Source: Mariaggregatimicrobium sp964498785 (GTDB taxonomy: Bacteria > Zhuqueibacterota > Zhuqueibacteria > Thermofontimicrobiales > Thiofontviventaceae). Taken from it: 20,790 nt of DNA. Positions 1 through 5,883 of this stretch are shown here, one piece after another. The translations under genes were made by a program, and so were the position numbers. The notes under the pieces were generated by a model. It saw only the letters and a program-made list of their open reading frames with translations. It did no database searches and was not told the origin of the DNA. Every line of letters begins with the position of its first letter. Position 1 is the stretch's first letter. The stretch spans positions 1 to 20,790 of the forward strand of contig CAZCJL010000115.1 in assembly GCA_964498785.1 (NCBI GenBank), given 5' to 3'.

Positions 1-48
1 AGAGAATCCGAAAGCTTTGATGCACACCATCAATTATTGAATGGATAC
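1..48 (+). repeat. Left copy of 48-bp inverted repeat at the window ends
   Basis: The first 48 bases are the exact reverse complement of 20738-20785. Identity stops sharply after base 48 (left continues aatttg, right-copy complement continues gtgaat). The outer limit is unknown because the left copy begins at base 1. The repeat contains the palindrome aaagcttt and a short imperfect hairpin (ccatcaat/attgaatgg). It has no coding content. It could be a dispersed repeat that ended assembly on both sides, or the inverted end of a large element. Confidence 0.9.
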
Positions 49-50
49 AA

Positions 51-131
51 TTTGAGTTACTATTGTTTGCGTAACGTTTTGAAAAAAAAACTCTGTGTAC
101 TCTGAACCTTTGTGGTTATGAATTTTTCAGG
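51..131 (+). repeat. Dispersed repeat copy 1 (partner at 2501-2584)
   Basis: This stretch aligns along its length with 2501-2584, differing by a few substitutions and small indels. Shared blocks include tttgcgtaacgttttgaaa, tgtgtactctga and atgaatttttcagg. It ends directly at the stop codon of the minus-strand OsmC gene, so it forms that gene's immediate 3' flank. Read on the minus strand it contains a run of nine Ts, but no convincing stem precedes it, so I do not call it a terminator. Confidence 0.8.
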
Positions 132-548
132 TTATAAATTATCCACACTGACAACTTTTGTTGTTATATCAAATTCCGGTGGATCCTGGATATATTTTTT
201 TACTGCGCATAGCTCTGCGGAGCGAATAACTGCTTCTTTATACTGCTGCGGAAACTCTGGCGGCAGTTCTATTTCCAGTACTATTGTACTAATTTTACGC
301 TTTTGATTATCATGGATTATTTTTTGTATAATTCGTATTCCGTCTGTGCTTAAACCGCGCTGTTGGCAAAAACTTAATACATAAATACCGGCACAGGTTC
401 CGATTGATGCAAGGAACAAATCGAATGGTGCAGGCGCTGAACCTTCTCCGCCTGTTAACACAGGTTGGTCTGTTTTAATTGTGAACCCTTTGAATTTTGC
501 GTCAACTCGTTTCCCATTCGTTGAGGGAAATACTATTTCCATATTCAT
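132..548 (-). CDS. OsmC/Ohr-family protein
   Basis: The 138-residue product belongs to the OsmC/Ohr superfamily, small cytoplasmic proteins of which the best-studied members reduce organic hydroperoxides with a pair of cysteines. Two well-placed cysteines are visible: C52 in the helix motif LASIGTCAG and C114 in SAELCAVKKYI. An extra cysteine, C61, lies one or two turns after the first. The N-terminal half has the family's PAPFDLFLAS segment. Length is normal for the family. The start is an ATG at 546-548 preceded by an AAGAGGA-type ribosome binding site; a second in-frame ATG lies two codons further in. It lies 146 bases downstream of the glycosyltransferase gene on the same strand, so co-transcription is possible but unproven. 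Whether it is an Ohr, an OsmC or a YhfA-type protein of unknown substrate cannot be settled from sequence. Confidence 0.85.
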   Translation of the reverse strand: MNMEIVFPSTNGKRVDAKFKGFTIKTDQPVLTGGEGSAPAPFDLFLASIGTCAGIYVLSFCQQRGLSTDGIRIIQKIIHDNQKRKISTIVLEIELPPEFPQQYKEAVIRSAELCAVKKYIQDPPEFDITTKVVSVDNL

Positions 549-580
549 AAGTCGAATTCCTCTTAATTATTCTTATTTGA

Positions 581-598
581 TTTACAGATGAATGTAAA
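581..598. promoter_or_regulatory. Short inverted repeat upstream of the OsmC gene
   Basis: tttaca (581-586) and tgtaaa (593-598) form a perfect 6-bp inverted repeat with a 6-base spacer, 33 bases upstream of the OsmC start codon. The position would suit an operator, but arms this short are common by chance in AT-rich DNA. Confidence 0.2.
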
Positions 599-694
599 CT
601 TACACGATTTATGGTAATATTCGTTCCCGCTTAAATATTTTTATGAGCGTAATTAAATGGGAATGATTTCAATAAAATTGAAATTAGCGGGACG

Positions 695-1804
695 TCAACG
701 GATTGAGAATTTTTCTGACGTATCGAAAATAACATCCATTTCTTCGGCAGTTCCCTGAATTGAAAAGCGCGTCACAATGTTTTCATGCGTTCTGTAGCGA
801 ACTCTATCCGGATGATTCAGCATCCACCGCAAAATGCGTCGCAATTCACCGTTGCTATTATATAGATGTTTCTGATGAAGTTCTTTCGGAAGAATTTCGG
901 GGTAGGCAAGCCGATTGGGCAGCAATGGATCACACCCGGCAGCAATCGCTTCGATAACGGCAATTCCTTGATTTTCATGTAGCGAGGTTGAAACAACAAC
1001 ATCGCAGGACGCAACCTCTTTCGGATAATCAGATGAAGGAACATAGCCGAACTGAATGATATTTTCTTTGAGAATATTTTTAGCGACATTAAATATCGGA
1101 GGAACTTCACTATAGGATTTTCCGAGAATAACCAGCTCAAACGTGTGTCCTTCTTCTTTTAATTCGAATAAGATATGAAAAAAATCCTCAGGATTTTTGT
1201 CATGTTCCCAACGATGTGGCCAAAGAATGCGCAAAGGCTTGCCCTTTCGGGATTCCCGGTTCCGGCGAGCTTGTTCAAACGGTTTAAGCAACAGACCGAC
1301 AGGAATGAACACTGAGCGTTTTCTGGTTATATATTCAATTTGACTTGGTCGAGGATCCGGAAGTAAATTCAGAAATGCAGGAAGGGCCAGCAAAAAGTCT
1401 TCCATGTGAAATCGAGTGTTCCAGATTATTTTGTGTGAGGCTGCAATTGTCATGATATTTGCAAGGACAAAGGTATAATCGCGTTCATCATATTGTTGCA
1501 CCGGGTATGTTAACTGGTTTTCGTGAAAATATGAGCACAAAAATTTACCAACAAACATGTCGGGACTAAGACCGATTAATTCTGCGAGGTTAACATAATC
1601 AGAAACCAGTACCGCGTCAAAGTCCTGCCCATACTGTTTAACCTGATCGATCATCATTAAACTTCCGGCCCGCATTCGCCATTTCCATTTACGCGGCGGA
1701 AGTGTAATCAAATTAATTTCGTGCCGGCTATATTTTGCCCAATTTTCCAAAAAAAGCTGATGTGTTTCACCGAACCAGGGCTCAATCGCTAATATCTTTG
1801 CCAT
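695..1804 (-). CDS. GTDC1/QTMAN-like tRNA-queuosine mannosyltransferase (DUF3524 + GT4)
   Basis: This 369-residue protein resembles the GTDC1/QTMAN family, whose animal member transfers mannose from GDP-mannose to queuosine in tRNA-Asp. The N-terminal DUF3524-type domain shows the family signatures: EPWFGETHQ at residues 8-16, LPPRKWKWRMR at 35-45 and YFHENQLTYP at 92-101. The C-terminal half is a GT-B glycosyltransferase family 4 domain, with LWPHRWEHDKNPEDFF at 194-209 and the EX7E donor-binding motif at E277 and E285. No signal peptide or membrane segment is seen, which fits a cytoplasmic enzyme. The start is an ATG with an AGGGTGGT ribosome binding site. The length is close to that of bacterial homologues and somewhat shorter than the animal protein. 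Queuosine mannosylation in this organism is inferred from family membership; the other option is a GT4 enzyme acting on a different acceptor. No queuosine biosynthesis gene lies in the window. Confidence 0.8.
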   Translation of the reverse strand: MAKILAIEPWFGETHQLFLENWAKYSRHEINLITLPPRKWKWRMRAGSLMMIDQVKQYGQDFDAVLVSDYVNLAELIGLSPDMFVGKFLCSYFHENQLTYPVQQYDERDYTFVLANIMTIAASHKIIWNTRFHMEDFLLALPAFLNLLPDPRPSQIEYITRKRSVFIPVGLLLKPFEQARRNRESRKGKPLRILWPHRWEHDKNPEDFFHILFELKEEGHTFELVILGKSYSEVPPIFNVAKNILKENIIQFGYVPSSDYPKEVASCDVVVSTSLHENQGIAVIEAIAAGCDPLLPNRLAYPEILPKELHQKHLYNSNGELRRILRWMLNHPDRVRYRTHENIVTRFSIQGTAEEMDVIFDTSEKFSIR

Positions 1805-1931
1805 TGCACCACCCTGAAAATAGAAATAGTCAAATCTTAAAACTCCCGAAAATATAATAGGTTATCAAAACAAGTCCGATACAGATCGGAGTGTAATATG
1901 AGAATCTACTGATATTATACGATAAAAATTA

Positions 1932-1967
1932 AAATGAGGCAATAAATAAATCAATATTGCCTCATTT
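1932..1967 (-). terminator. Candidate terminator-like hairpin
   Basis: aaatgaggcaata (1932-1944) and tattgcctcattt (1955-1967) form a perfect 13-bp stem with a 10-base loop. On the minus strand the stem is followed by a T-rich tract (ttttaattttta), as in an intrinsic terminator. It would stop transcripts entering from the fusA side and insulate the glycosyltransferase gene. It is nearly 800 bases past the fusA stop codon, so the transcript it ends is uncertain. It could instead be a small repeat element. Confidence 0.4.
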
Positions 1968-2170
1968 CATTCATTAAAATAGAAATAAATTTAAATTCGG
2001 ATAACATCATCAATTAACTCAGTAAATTAATTGATGGCATGACTGATTCGTAATATATAAACTAAAAATCTAAATTAAATGTGCAATCTAATTATAAATA
2101 AATATCTCATTGATGGCTGGAGTGCAATGCTTTCAGAGCGTGTCCAGGAACTTTGCTATTGTTGGAAAAA

Positions 2171-2265
2171 CCCTTGCGAAGGTTAGCAGTAATACAACAT
2201 ATAGATGATTATACAAATGTATATCAATATACAACTTGTCCTTTTTTTAAAAACCTTCGCAAGGG
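2171..2265. repeat. 95-bp element with perfect 14-bp inverted ends
   Basis: cccttgcgaaggtt (2171-2184) is exactly reverse-complementary to aaccttcgcaaggg (2252-2265). The 67 bases between them are AT-rich and non-coding. The layout is that of a miniature inverted-repeat element or palindromic repeat unit. No transposase gene is present, and no clear target-site duplication is visible at the edges. Confidence 0.65.
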
Positions 2266-2282
2266 TAGTTCGTGGAAACGCT

Positions 2283-2370
2283 TTTTATGCATTGCAGTGA
2301 ATCGCATAAATGCGACCGACGCGTACATAAGCGATTCACTCCGAAACGTACATTCAATTTATGCATAAAA
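2283..2370. repeat. Nested inverted repeats (two pairs of 10-bp arms)
   Basis: The outer arms ttttatgcat (2283-2292) and atgcataaaa (2361-2370) enclose inner arms agtgaatcgc (2296-2305) and gcgattcact (2331-2340). All four match perfectly. The RNA could fold into a bent or cruciform hairpin of about 88 bases. It sits 17 bases after the 95-bp element, so the two may be one unit of about 200 bases. Nothing in it looks coding. Confidence 0.6.
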
Positions 2371-2423
2371 TAAATCCTAAATTTCTAAAATGAATTATAA
2401 TACCTGCATTATTCACAAAACGT

Positions 2424-2568
2424 GCCACAGAAGCACAGAGGTCACAGAGAAACAGCAACGTGCGGGCATATATTACTTTTCAAACTGCGTTAAGAAAAAT
2501 TCGAGTTGCTATTTTGTTTGCGTAACGTTTTGAAAATAAATACGCTGTGTACTCTGAGCCTCTGTGGC
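2424..2568. repeat. Imperfect inverted-repeat element with CACAGAG-type arms
   Basis: The left arm 2424-2447 (beginning gccacagaagcacagagg) and right arm 2545-2568 (ending cctctgtggc) are reverse complements at 20 of 24 positions and enclose about 97 bases. Arms built from repeated cacagag/ctctgtg words recall a class of intergenic repeat I have seen in many environmental bacterial genomes; that resemblance is from memory and untested. The right half belongs to the dispersed repeat also present at 51-131. Confidence 0.6.
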
Positions 2569-2584
2569 TATGAATTTTTCAGGA
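2501..2584 (+). repeat. Dispersed repeat copy 2 (partner at 51-131)
   Basis: This copy aligns with 51-131 over its full length, including gtttgcgtaacgttttgaaa and tatgaatttttcagg. The copies differ at scattered bases and in the length of the A-rich middle. Here the left-hand inverted arm (2424-2447) is also present, whereas copy 1 has only this right half before it meets the 48-bp terminal repeat. Confidence 0.8.
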
Positions 2585-2752
2585 ATACTGAAAAAATAGA
2601 TTTATTGCCCACGAAATAGTACTTAATTCAAAATAAATAAATAACATTTCGAGTATTTTTGTGTGTTTAGTGTGCTGCAATTGTATAATAATTTTCTTTT
2701 TAGAATTTTAGATAAATATTCATTTCGAATTTTAATTATTACTAAAGCATAT

Positions 2753-4846
2753 TTATTGACGCGAGTCGATCAATTTGCGATGCTCGTCGACAATTTGTTC
2801 TACTAACGAATAGGGGACTGCTTCATAATGGTCAAAGTGCATTGTGGAAGTAGCTCTGCCCGATGTAATGTTACGCAATTCATTGGTATAGCCGAACATT
2901 TCTGCCAGTGGTACTTCGGCCTTGCTGAAACGTGTGCCATTTTTCGCATCAATGCGCAGAATTTTCCCTCGTTTTGAACCAATACTGTTGGATACAGCTC
3001 CCAAAGATTCTTCCGGAGAAGCAATTTCGACAGACATCACTGGTTCCAAAAGCTGGGGCCCTGCTTTTTTAAATGCATTGCGAAAACACATTGACCCGGC
3101 AATTCGAAAAGCCATCTCTGAGGAGTCTACCGGATGATGAGACCCATCGATAAGTGTGCAACGAACATTTACTACCGGAAAGCCACTAAGCGGTCCCTTT
3201 CTCATTGCATCCAAAATTCCTCGTTCTATCGATGGAATATATTCCCTGGGAATCGCTCCACCGACAATTTTATTGATAAATTCGAATCCTTTTCCCTGAG
3301 GTAGTGGTTCTATTTCCAGAACAACGTGAGCATATTGACCGTGTCCGCCGGTTTGTTTTACATATTTTGTGTTTTCAACTGCTTTATGCATAATGGTTTC
3401 ACGATACGCAACCTGTGGCTTTCCGATATCTGGTTTCACGCCGTGTTCACGATTTAACCGATCCATAATAATTTCAAGATGAAGCTCGCCCATCCCCGAA
3501 ATGATCGTCTCTTTTGTCTCATCATCTACCCGAACGACGAATGTTGGATCTTCGGTTGATAGTTGTGATAAACCATGTGATAATTTTTCCTGTTCCTGCC
3601 TGTTTATGGTTTTTACAGCCACAGAAACCACAGGCGTAGGAAATTCAATAGCTTCCAATACAATTGGCCTGTCCAGTTCACAAATCGTGTCGCCGGTCGT
3701 CGTATCGGCCAGCCCAATCACTACTCCTATTTCTCCACAATAGATGGTATCCCGGTCAACAATTTTATCAGCGTGCATTTGCAAAATACGGCCAACCCGT
3801 TGTTTCTTGCCGCGGGTGGAATTTAGCACAAAAGAGCCCGCTTTTAACGTACCGGAATAAACCCGGATAAATGTCATTTTACCCATGTGCTTATCAGTGG
3901 TAATTTTAAACGCCAGTGCTGCGAATGGTTCGGCATCCGAAGGAAGACGTTCTATTGAATCGTTGTTGTTGGCCTTAATGCCAATAACCGGTGGTCTGTC
4001 TTTTGGGGACGGGAGATAATTAATAACCGCCTCCAGCAGTGGTTTGATGCCTTTGTTTTTATAGGCAGATCCGCATAATACCGGAATGATGTTACATTGA
4101 ATTGTCGCGTCTCTTAAGGCCGCGATGAGCTCCGATTTATTTGGCTCGACCTCGGAAATAAATTTTTCCAGCAGCCCTTCATCTTGTTCTGAAATTTTTT
4201 CTATCAAGAATTTTCGATATTCCATGGCAATCTCGATCATTTCTGCGGGAACATCTGTTTCACGATGCGGAATTCCCAGGTCGCGATCACTGAAATAGAT
4301 CGCTTTCATATCGATTAAATCGATCACGCCTCTGAAACTTTCTTCTTTTCCTATTGGCAACATCACAGGAACCGCATTTGCGCCAAGCATCTGCTGGATT
4401 TCTTTGACAACAGAATAGAAGTCAGCGCCAAATCGATCCATTTTATTTATGTAGGCAATCCGGGGGACATTATATTTTTCCGACTGCCGCCACACGGTTT
4501 CAGACTGTGGTTGAACGCCCCCAACTGCACAAAATAAGGCAATGGTTCCGTCAAGAACTCGCAAACTTCGTTCTACTTCGGCTGTAAAGTCCACGTGACC
4601 CGGTGTATCTATTACATTAATTTCGTGTTTTTTCCATTGTATGGTTGTTGCTGCTGATGTGATGGTGATGCCGCGTTCTTTTTCCTGTGCCATCCAATCC
4701 ATGGTTGCCTGTCCGTGATGCACTTCTCCCAAACGATGGATTTTACCTGCGTAAAATAAAAGCCGTTCTGTTAAGGTCGTTTTGCCTGCATCGATGTGCG
4801 CCATTATTCCGATATTTCTTAGATGCTCTAATGGTAAAATACTCAT
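2753..4846 (-). CDS. fusA: Elongation factor G
   Basis: The 697-residue product is translation elongation factor G, the GTPase that drives ribosomal translocation and, with RRF, recycling. All GTPase motifs are intact: the P-loop AHIDAGKTT (16-24), switch I RGIT with T61, DTPGH (80-84), NKMD (134-137) and a GSA motif near 268. Domain II, domain III (SGMGELHLEI), domain IV (the GGHGQYAHV region and VDSSEMAF) and domain V (VPLAEMFGY, SGRATSTM, FDHYEAVP) follow in the normal order, and the length is normal. One deviation is in domain V, where LGAVSNSIGSKRGKI replaces the usual YMGDVIGDLNSRRG-type sequence. The start is an ATG with GGAG 11 bases upstream. Neither tuf, rpsL nor rpsG is adjacent, so it lies outside a str operon and could be a second EF-G paralogue or a relocated single copy. 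Confidence 0.95.
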   Translation of the reverse strand: MSILPLEHLRNIGIMAHIDAGKTTLTERLLFYAGKIHRLGEVHHGQATMDWMAQEKERGITITSAATTIQWKKHEINVIDTPGHVDFTAEVERSLRVLDGTIALFCAVGGVQPQSETVWRQSEKYNVPRIAYINKMDRFGADFYSVVKEIQQMLGANAVPVMLPIGKEESFRGVIDLIDMKAIYFSDRDLGIPHRETDVPAEMIEIAMEYRKFLIEKISEQDEGLLEKFISEVEPNKSELIAALRDATIQCNIIPVLCGSAYKNKGIKPLLEAVINYLPSPKDRPPVIGIKANNNDSIERLPSDAEPFAALAFKITTDKHMGKMTFIRVYSGTLKAGSFVLNSTRGKKQRVGRILQMHADKIVDRDTIYCGEIGVVIGLADTTTGDTICELDRPIVLEAIEFPTPVVSVAVKTINRQEQEKLSHGLSQLSTEDPTFVVRVDDETKETIISGMGELHLEIIMDRLNREHGVKPDIGKPQVAYRETIMHKAVENTKYVKQTGGHGQYAHVVLEIEPLPQGKGFEFINKIVGGAIPREYIPSIERGILDAMRKGPLSGFPVVNVRCTLIDGSHHPVDSSEMAFRIAGSMCFRNAFKKAGPQLLEPVMSVEIASPEESLGAVSNSIGSKRGKILRIDAKNGTRFSKAEVPLAEMFGYTNELRNITSGRATSTMHFDHYEAVPYSLVEQIVDEHRKLIDSRQ

Positions 4847-4907
4847 ACGTTATTATTCTCCATAAATCCAGTCAATTGATATAATCGTTTAAAACTTAAA
4901 AGCTCCT

Positions 4908-4936
4908 AATATAAGGTTAATTTTAATTAAAGTCAA
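4908..4936 (-). promoter_or_regulatory. Sigma70-like promoter for fusA
   Basis: Read on the minus strand, TTGACT (4931-4936) and TATATT (4908-4913) are separated by exactly 17 bases. Initiation would fall near 4900, giving a leader of about 55 bases that contains the GGAG ribosome binding site. Both boxes are one mismatch from consensus. Confidence 0.6.
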
Positions 4937-5138
4937 TAAAAAAAAGCAATATTTGAATGTTCCCCGTTTTTTTAAATCAACGCTATCATAAAATATATGT
5001 ATTGTAAATTTATGAATTAGAGCGTGTTTTAGCTCAAATTAAATTGATTTTGAAAAATGACTTTTCGAACATAGCGATTTTAAAAAGCATCAGGGGCAAT
5101 ACCTTAAAATATTTTGGACATTCGTGAAAAGTAATATT

Positions 5139-5170
5139 TCAATATTAAATACGCGTTAACTGAATATTGA
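5139..5170. promoter_or_regulatory. 8-bp inverted repeat upstream of promoter 1
   Basis: tcaatatt (5139-5146) and aatattga (5163-5170) are perfect inverted arms separated by 16 bases, with acgcgt near the centre. The site ends 42 bases before the TTGACA box at 5213, a distance suited to an activator. AT-rich arms could also arise by chance. Confidence 0.3.
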
Positions 5171-5212
5171 TTGTGTGTTACTTTAAATTTAAAACAATGA
5201 TCTAAAAATAAC

Positions 5213-5241
5213 TTGACATATTACTAATTTAATTTTATATT
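5213..5241 (+). promoter_or_regulatory. Sigma70-like promoter 1 for the receptor cluster
   Basis: TTGACA (5213-5218), a 17-base spacer and TATATT (5236-5241). The -35 box is perfect and the -10 box is one mismatch from TATAAT. It faces the receptor cluster, with a leader of about 635 bases to the first start codon. Confidence 0.5.
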
Positions 5242-5315
5242 GTTCCCACAAACTATGAAACTTCACTTATCATTCGCGTGAGGTTGAAAAAAAAGCGTAA
5301 TCTAACATTTTTCGC

Positions 5316-5344
5316 TTGACAATTTGGTTAAAATTTCTTAATAT
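5316..5344 (+). promoter_or_regulatory. Sigma70-like promoter 2 for the receptor cluster
   Basis: TTGACA (5316-5321), a 17-base spacer and TAATAT (5339-5344). It is immediately followed by an 8-bp inverted repeat covering the expected start point of transcription. Confidence 0.5.
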
Positions 5345-5345
5345 G

Positions 5346-5372
5346 TAGTTAGTTCGTTATGCTTACTAACTA
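5346..5372. promoter_or_regulatory. 8-bp inverted repeat at the promoter 2 start point
   Basis: tagttagt (5346-5353) and actaacta (5365-5372) are perfect inverted arms 11 bases apart, beginning one base after the -10 box of promoter 2. A repressor bound here would block promoter 2; as RNA it would form a hairpin at the very 5' end of that transcript. Confidence 0.4.
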
Positions 5373-5542
5373 AATGCTTGCCAGACAATTTTAGTGATAA
5401 ACGAGATATGGCGAATACAAAACATAATCGCACTATGCGTTCATCTGAACATCAATTTATTTTTCTAAAACGACATTTGGTTCAATATATTCAGGAACAA
5501 ATGACTAACTGTAAGATAATTAAAGCTGAGTTTATTTTTTAT

Positions 5543-5571
5543 TTGACATTTAGCCTTTTTTTTAGTATAAT
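5543..5571 (+). promoter_or_regulatory. Perfect-consensus sigma70 promoter 3
   Basis: TTGACA (5543-5548), a 17-base spacer and TATAAT (5566-5571). Both boxes match the sigma70 consensus exactly and the spacing is optimal. It is the closest of the three promoters to the receptor cluster; transcription starting near 5578 would leave a leader of about 305 bases. Confidence 0.65.
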
Positions 5572-5600
5572 CTATACGTCTTCAAACGAATGTTATTTCT

Positions 5601-5625
5601 AATACAACTTTTTGGAAATTGTATT
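5601..5625 (+). promoter_or_regulatory. Leader hairpin 1
   Basis: aatacaa (5601-5607) pairs with ttgtatt (5619-5625). The stem can continue with ttt/aaa after a one-base bulge, leaving a loop of four or five bases. It lies about 25 bases inside the transcript from promoter 3. It has no U-tract directly after it, so it is not a classic terminator. Confidence 0.35.
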
Positions 5626-5732
5626 TGGCAGTTGAAGTTCTGTCCTGCTTTCTGAATTACGCATAAGCGAATGTATGTTTATCGTTAAGAAATGCCCAAC
5701 GATGAAAAAATTTTATAAAAACAGATTGAATG

Positions 5733-5749
5733 ATAGTATGATATACTAT
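5733..5749 (+). promoter_or_regulatory. Leader hairpin 2
   Basis: atagtat (5733-5739) and atactat (5743-5749) form a perfect 7-bp stem with a 3-base loop in the long leader of the receptor cluster. It is weak because it is almost all A-T pairs. Confidence 0.25.
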
Positions 5750-5883
5750 ATCGAGGATGGAAATATTTATAAGAAAATTTCCGCAAATCTGTCTTACCCT
5801 ACCAATTTTATCAATGAAAATTATTGGATCCAACATTATAAAAAGCAATTTTTTCACATTTATAAAGTAAGGAGAAGTATCTT

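Larger units (their letters stand above)
1805..2752. other. Gene-free interval rich in inverted repeats
   Basis: This 948-base gap between fusA and the glycosyltransferase gene holds no convincing gene. Bases 1861-1967 carry three small hairpins: tccgat/atcgga at 1875-1890, gtgtaatat/atattatac at 1891-1920 with one G-T pair, and a 13-bp stem at 1932-1967. Bases 2171-2370 carry two adjacent inverted-repeat units and 2424-2584 a third unit with a dispersed repeat. Bases 1968-2170 and 2585-2752 are AT-rich, and I see nothing specific in them. No clear intrinsic terminator directly follows the fusA stop codon. Confidence 0.7.
4847..5883. other. Divergent regulatory region, about 1 kb, no convincing gene
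   Basis: This very AT-rich spacer separates minus-strand fusA from the plus-strand eight-gene cluster. It carries one leftward and three rightward sigma70-like promoters, plus palindromes listed separately. An additional 7-bp inverted repeat (tcataaa 4986-4992, tttatga 5009-5015) lies near the fusA side. About 310 bases separate the most downstream promoter from the first start codon, a long untranslated leader. Confidence 0.75.

Noticed and set aside
2171..2265. Integron attC site or CRISPR-type repeat
   Set aside because: There is only one palindromic unit, no integrase or cas gene, no array and no typical attC core pairing.
2153..2368. 71-codon ORF in the repeat-rich interval
   Set aside because: It runs through both inverted-repeat units, has no ribosome binding site and no recognisable protein features.
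5200..5600. Bacteroidota-type promoter (TTTG with TAnnTTTG)
   Set aside because: No convincing match was seen, whereas sigma70 boxes at optimal spacing are clear.
5378..5602. Possible 64-74 residue plus-strand ORF with a hydrophobic C-terminal half
   Set aside because: It has a TTG or weakly supported ATG start, no good ribosome binding site, and overlaps the consensus promoter at 5543-5571.
4847..5883. tRNA, rRNA or known riboswitch in the divergent region
   Set aside because: No cloverleaf, rRNA-like sequence or recognisable riboswitch consensus was seen.
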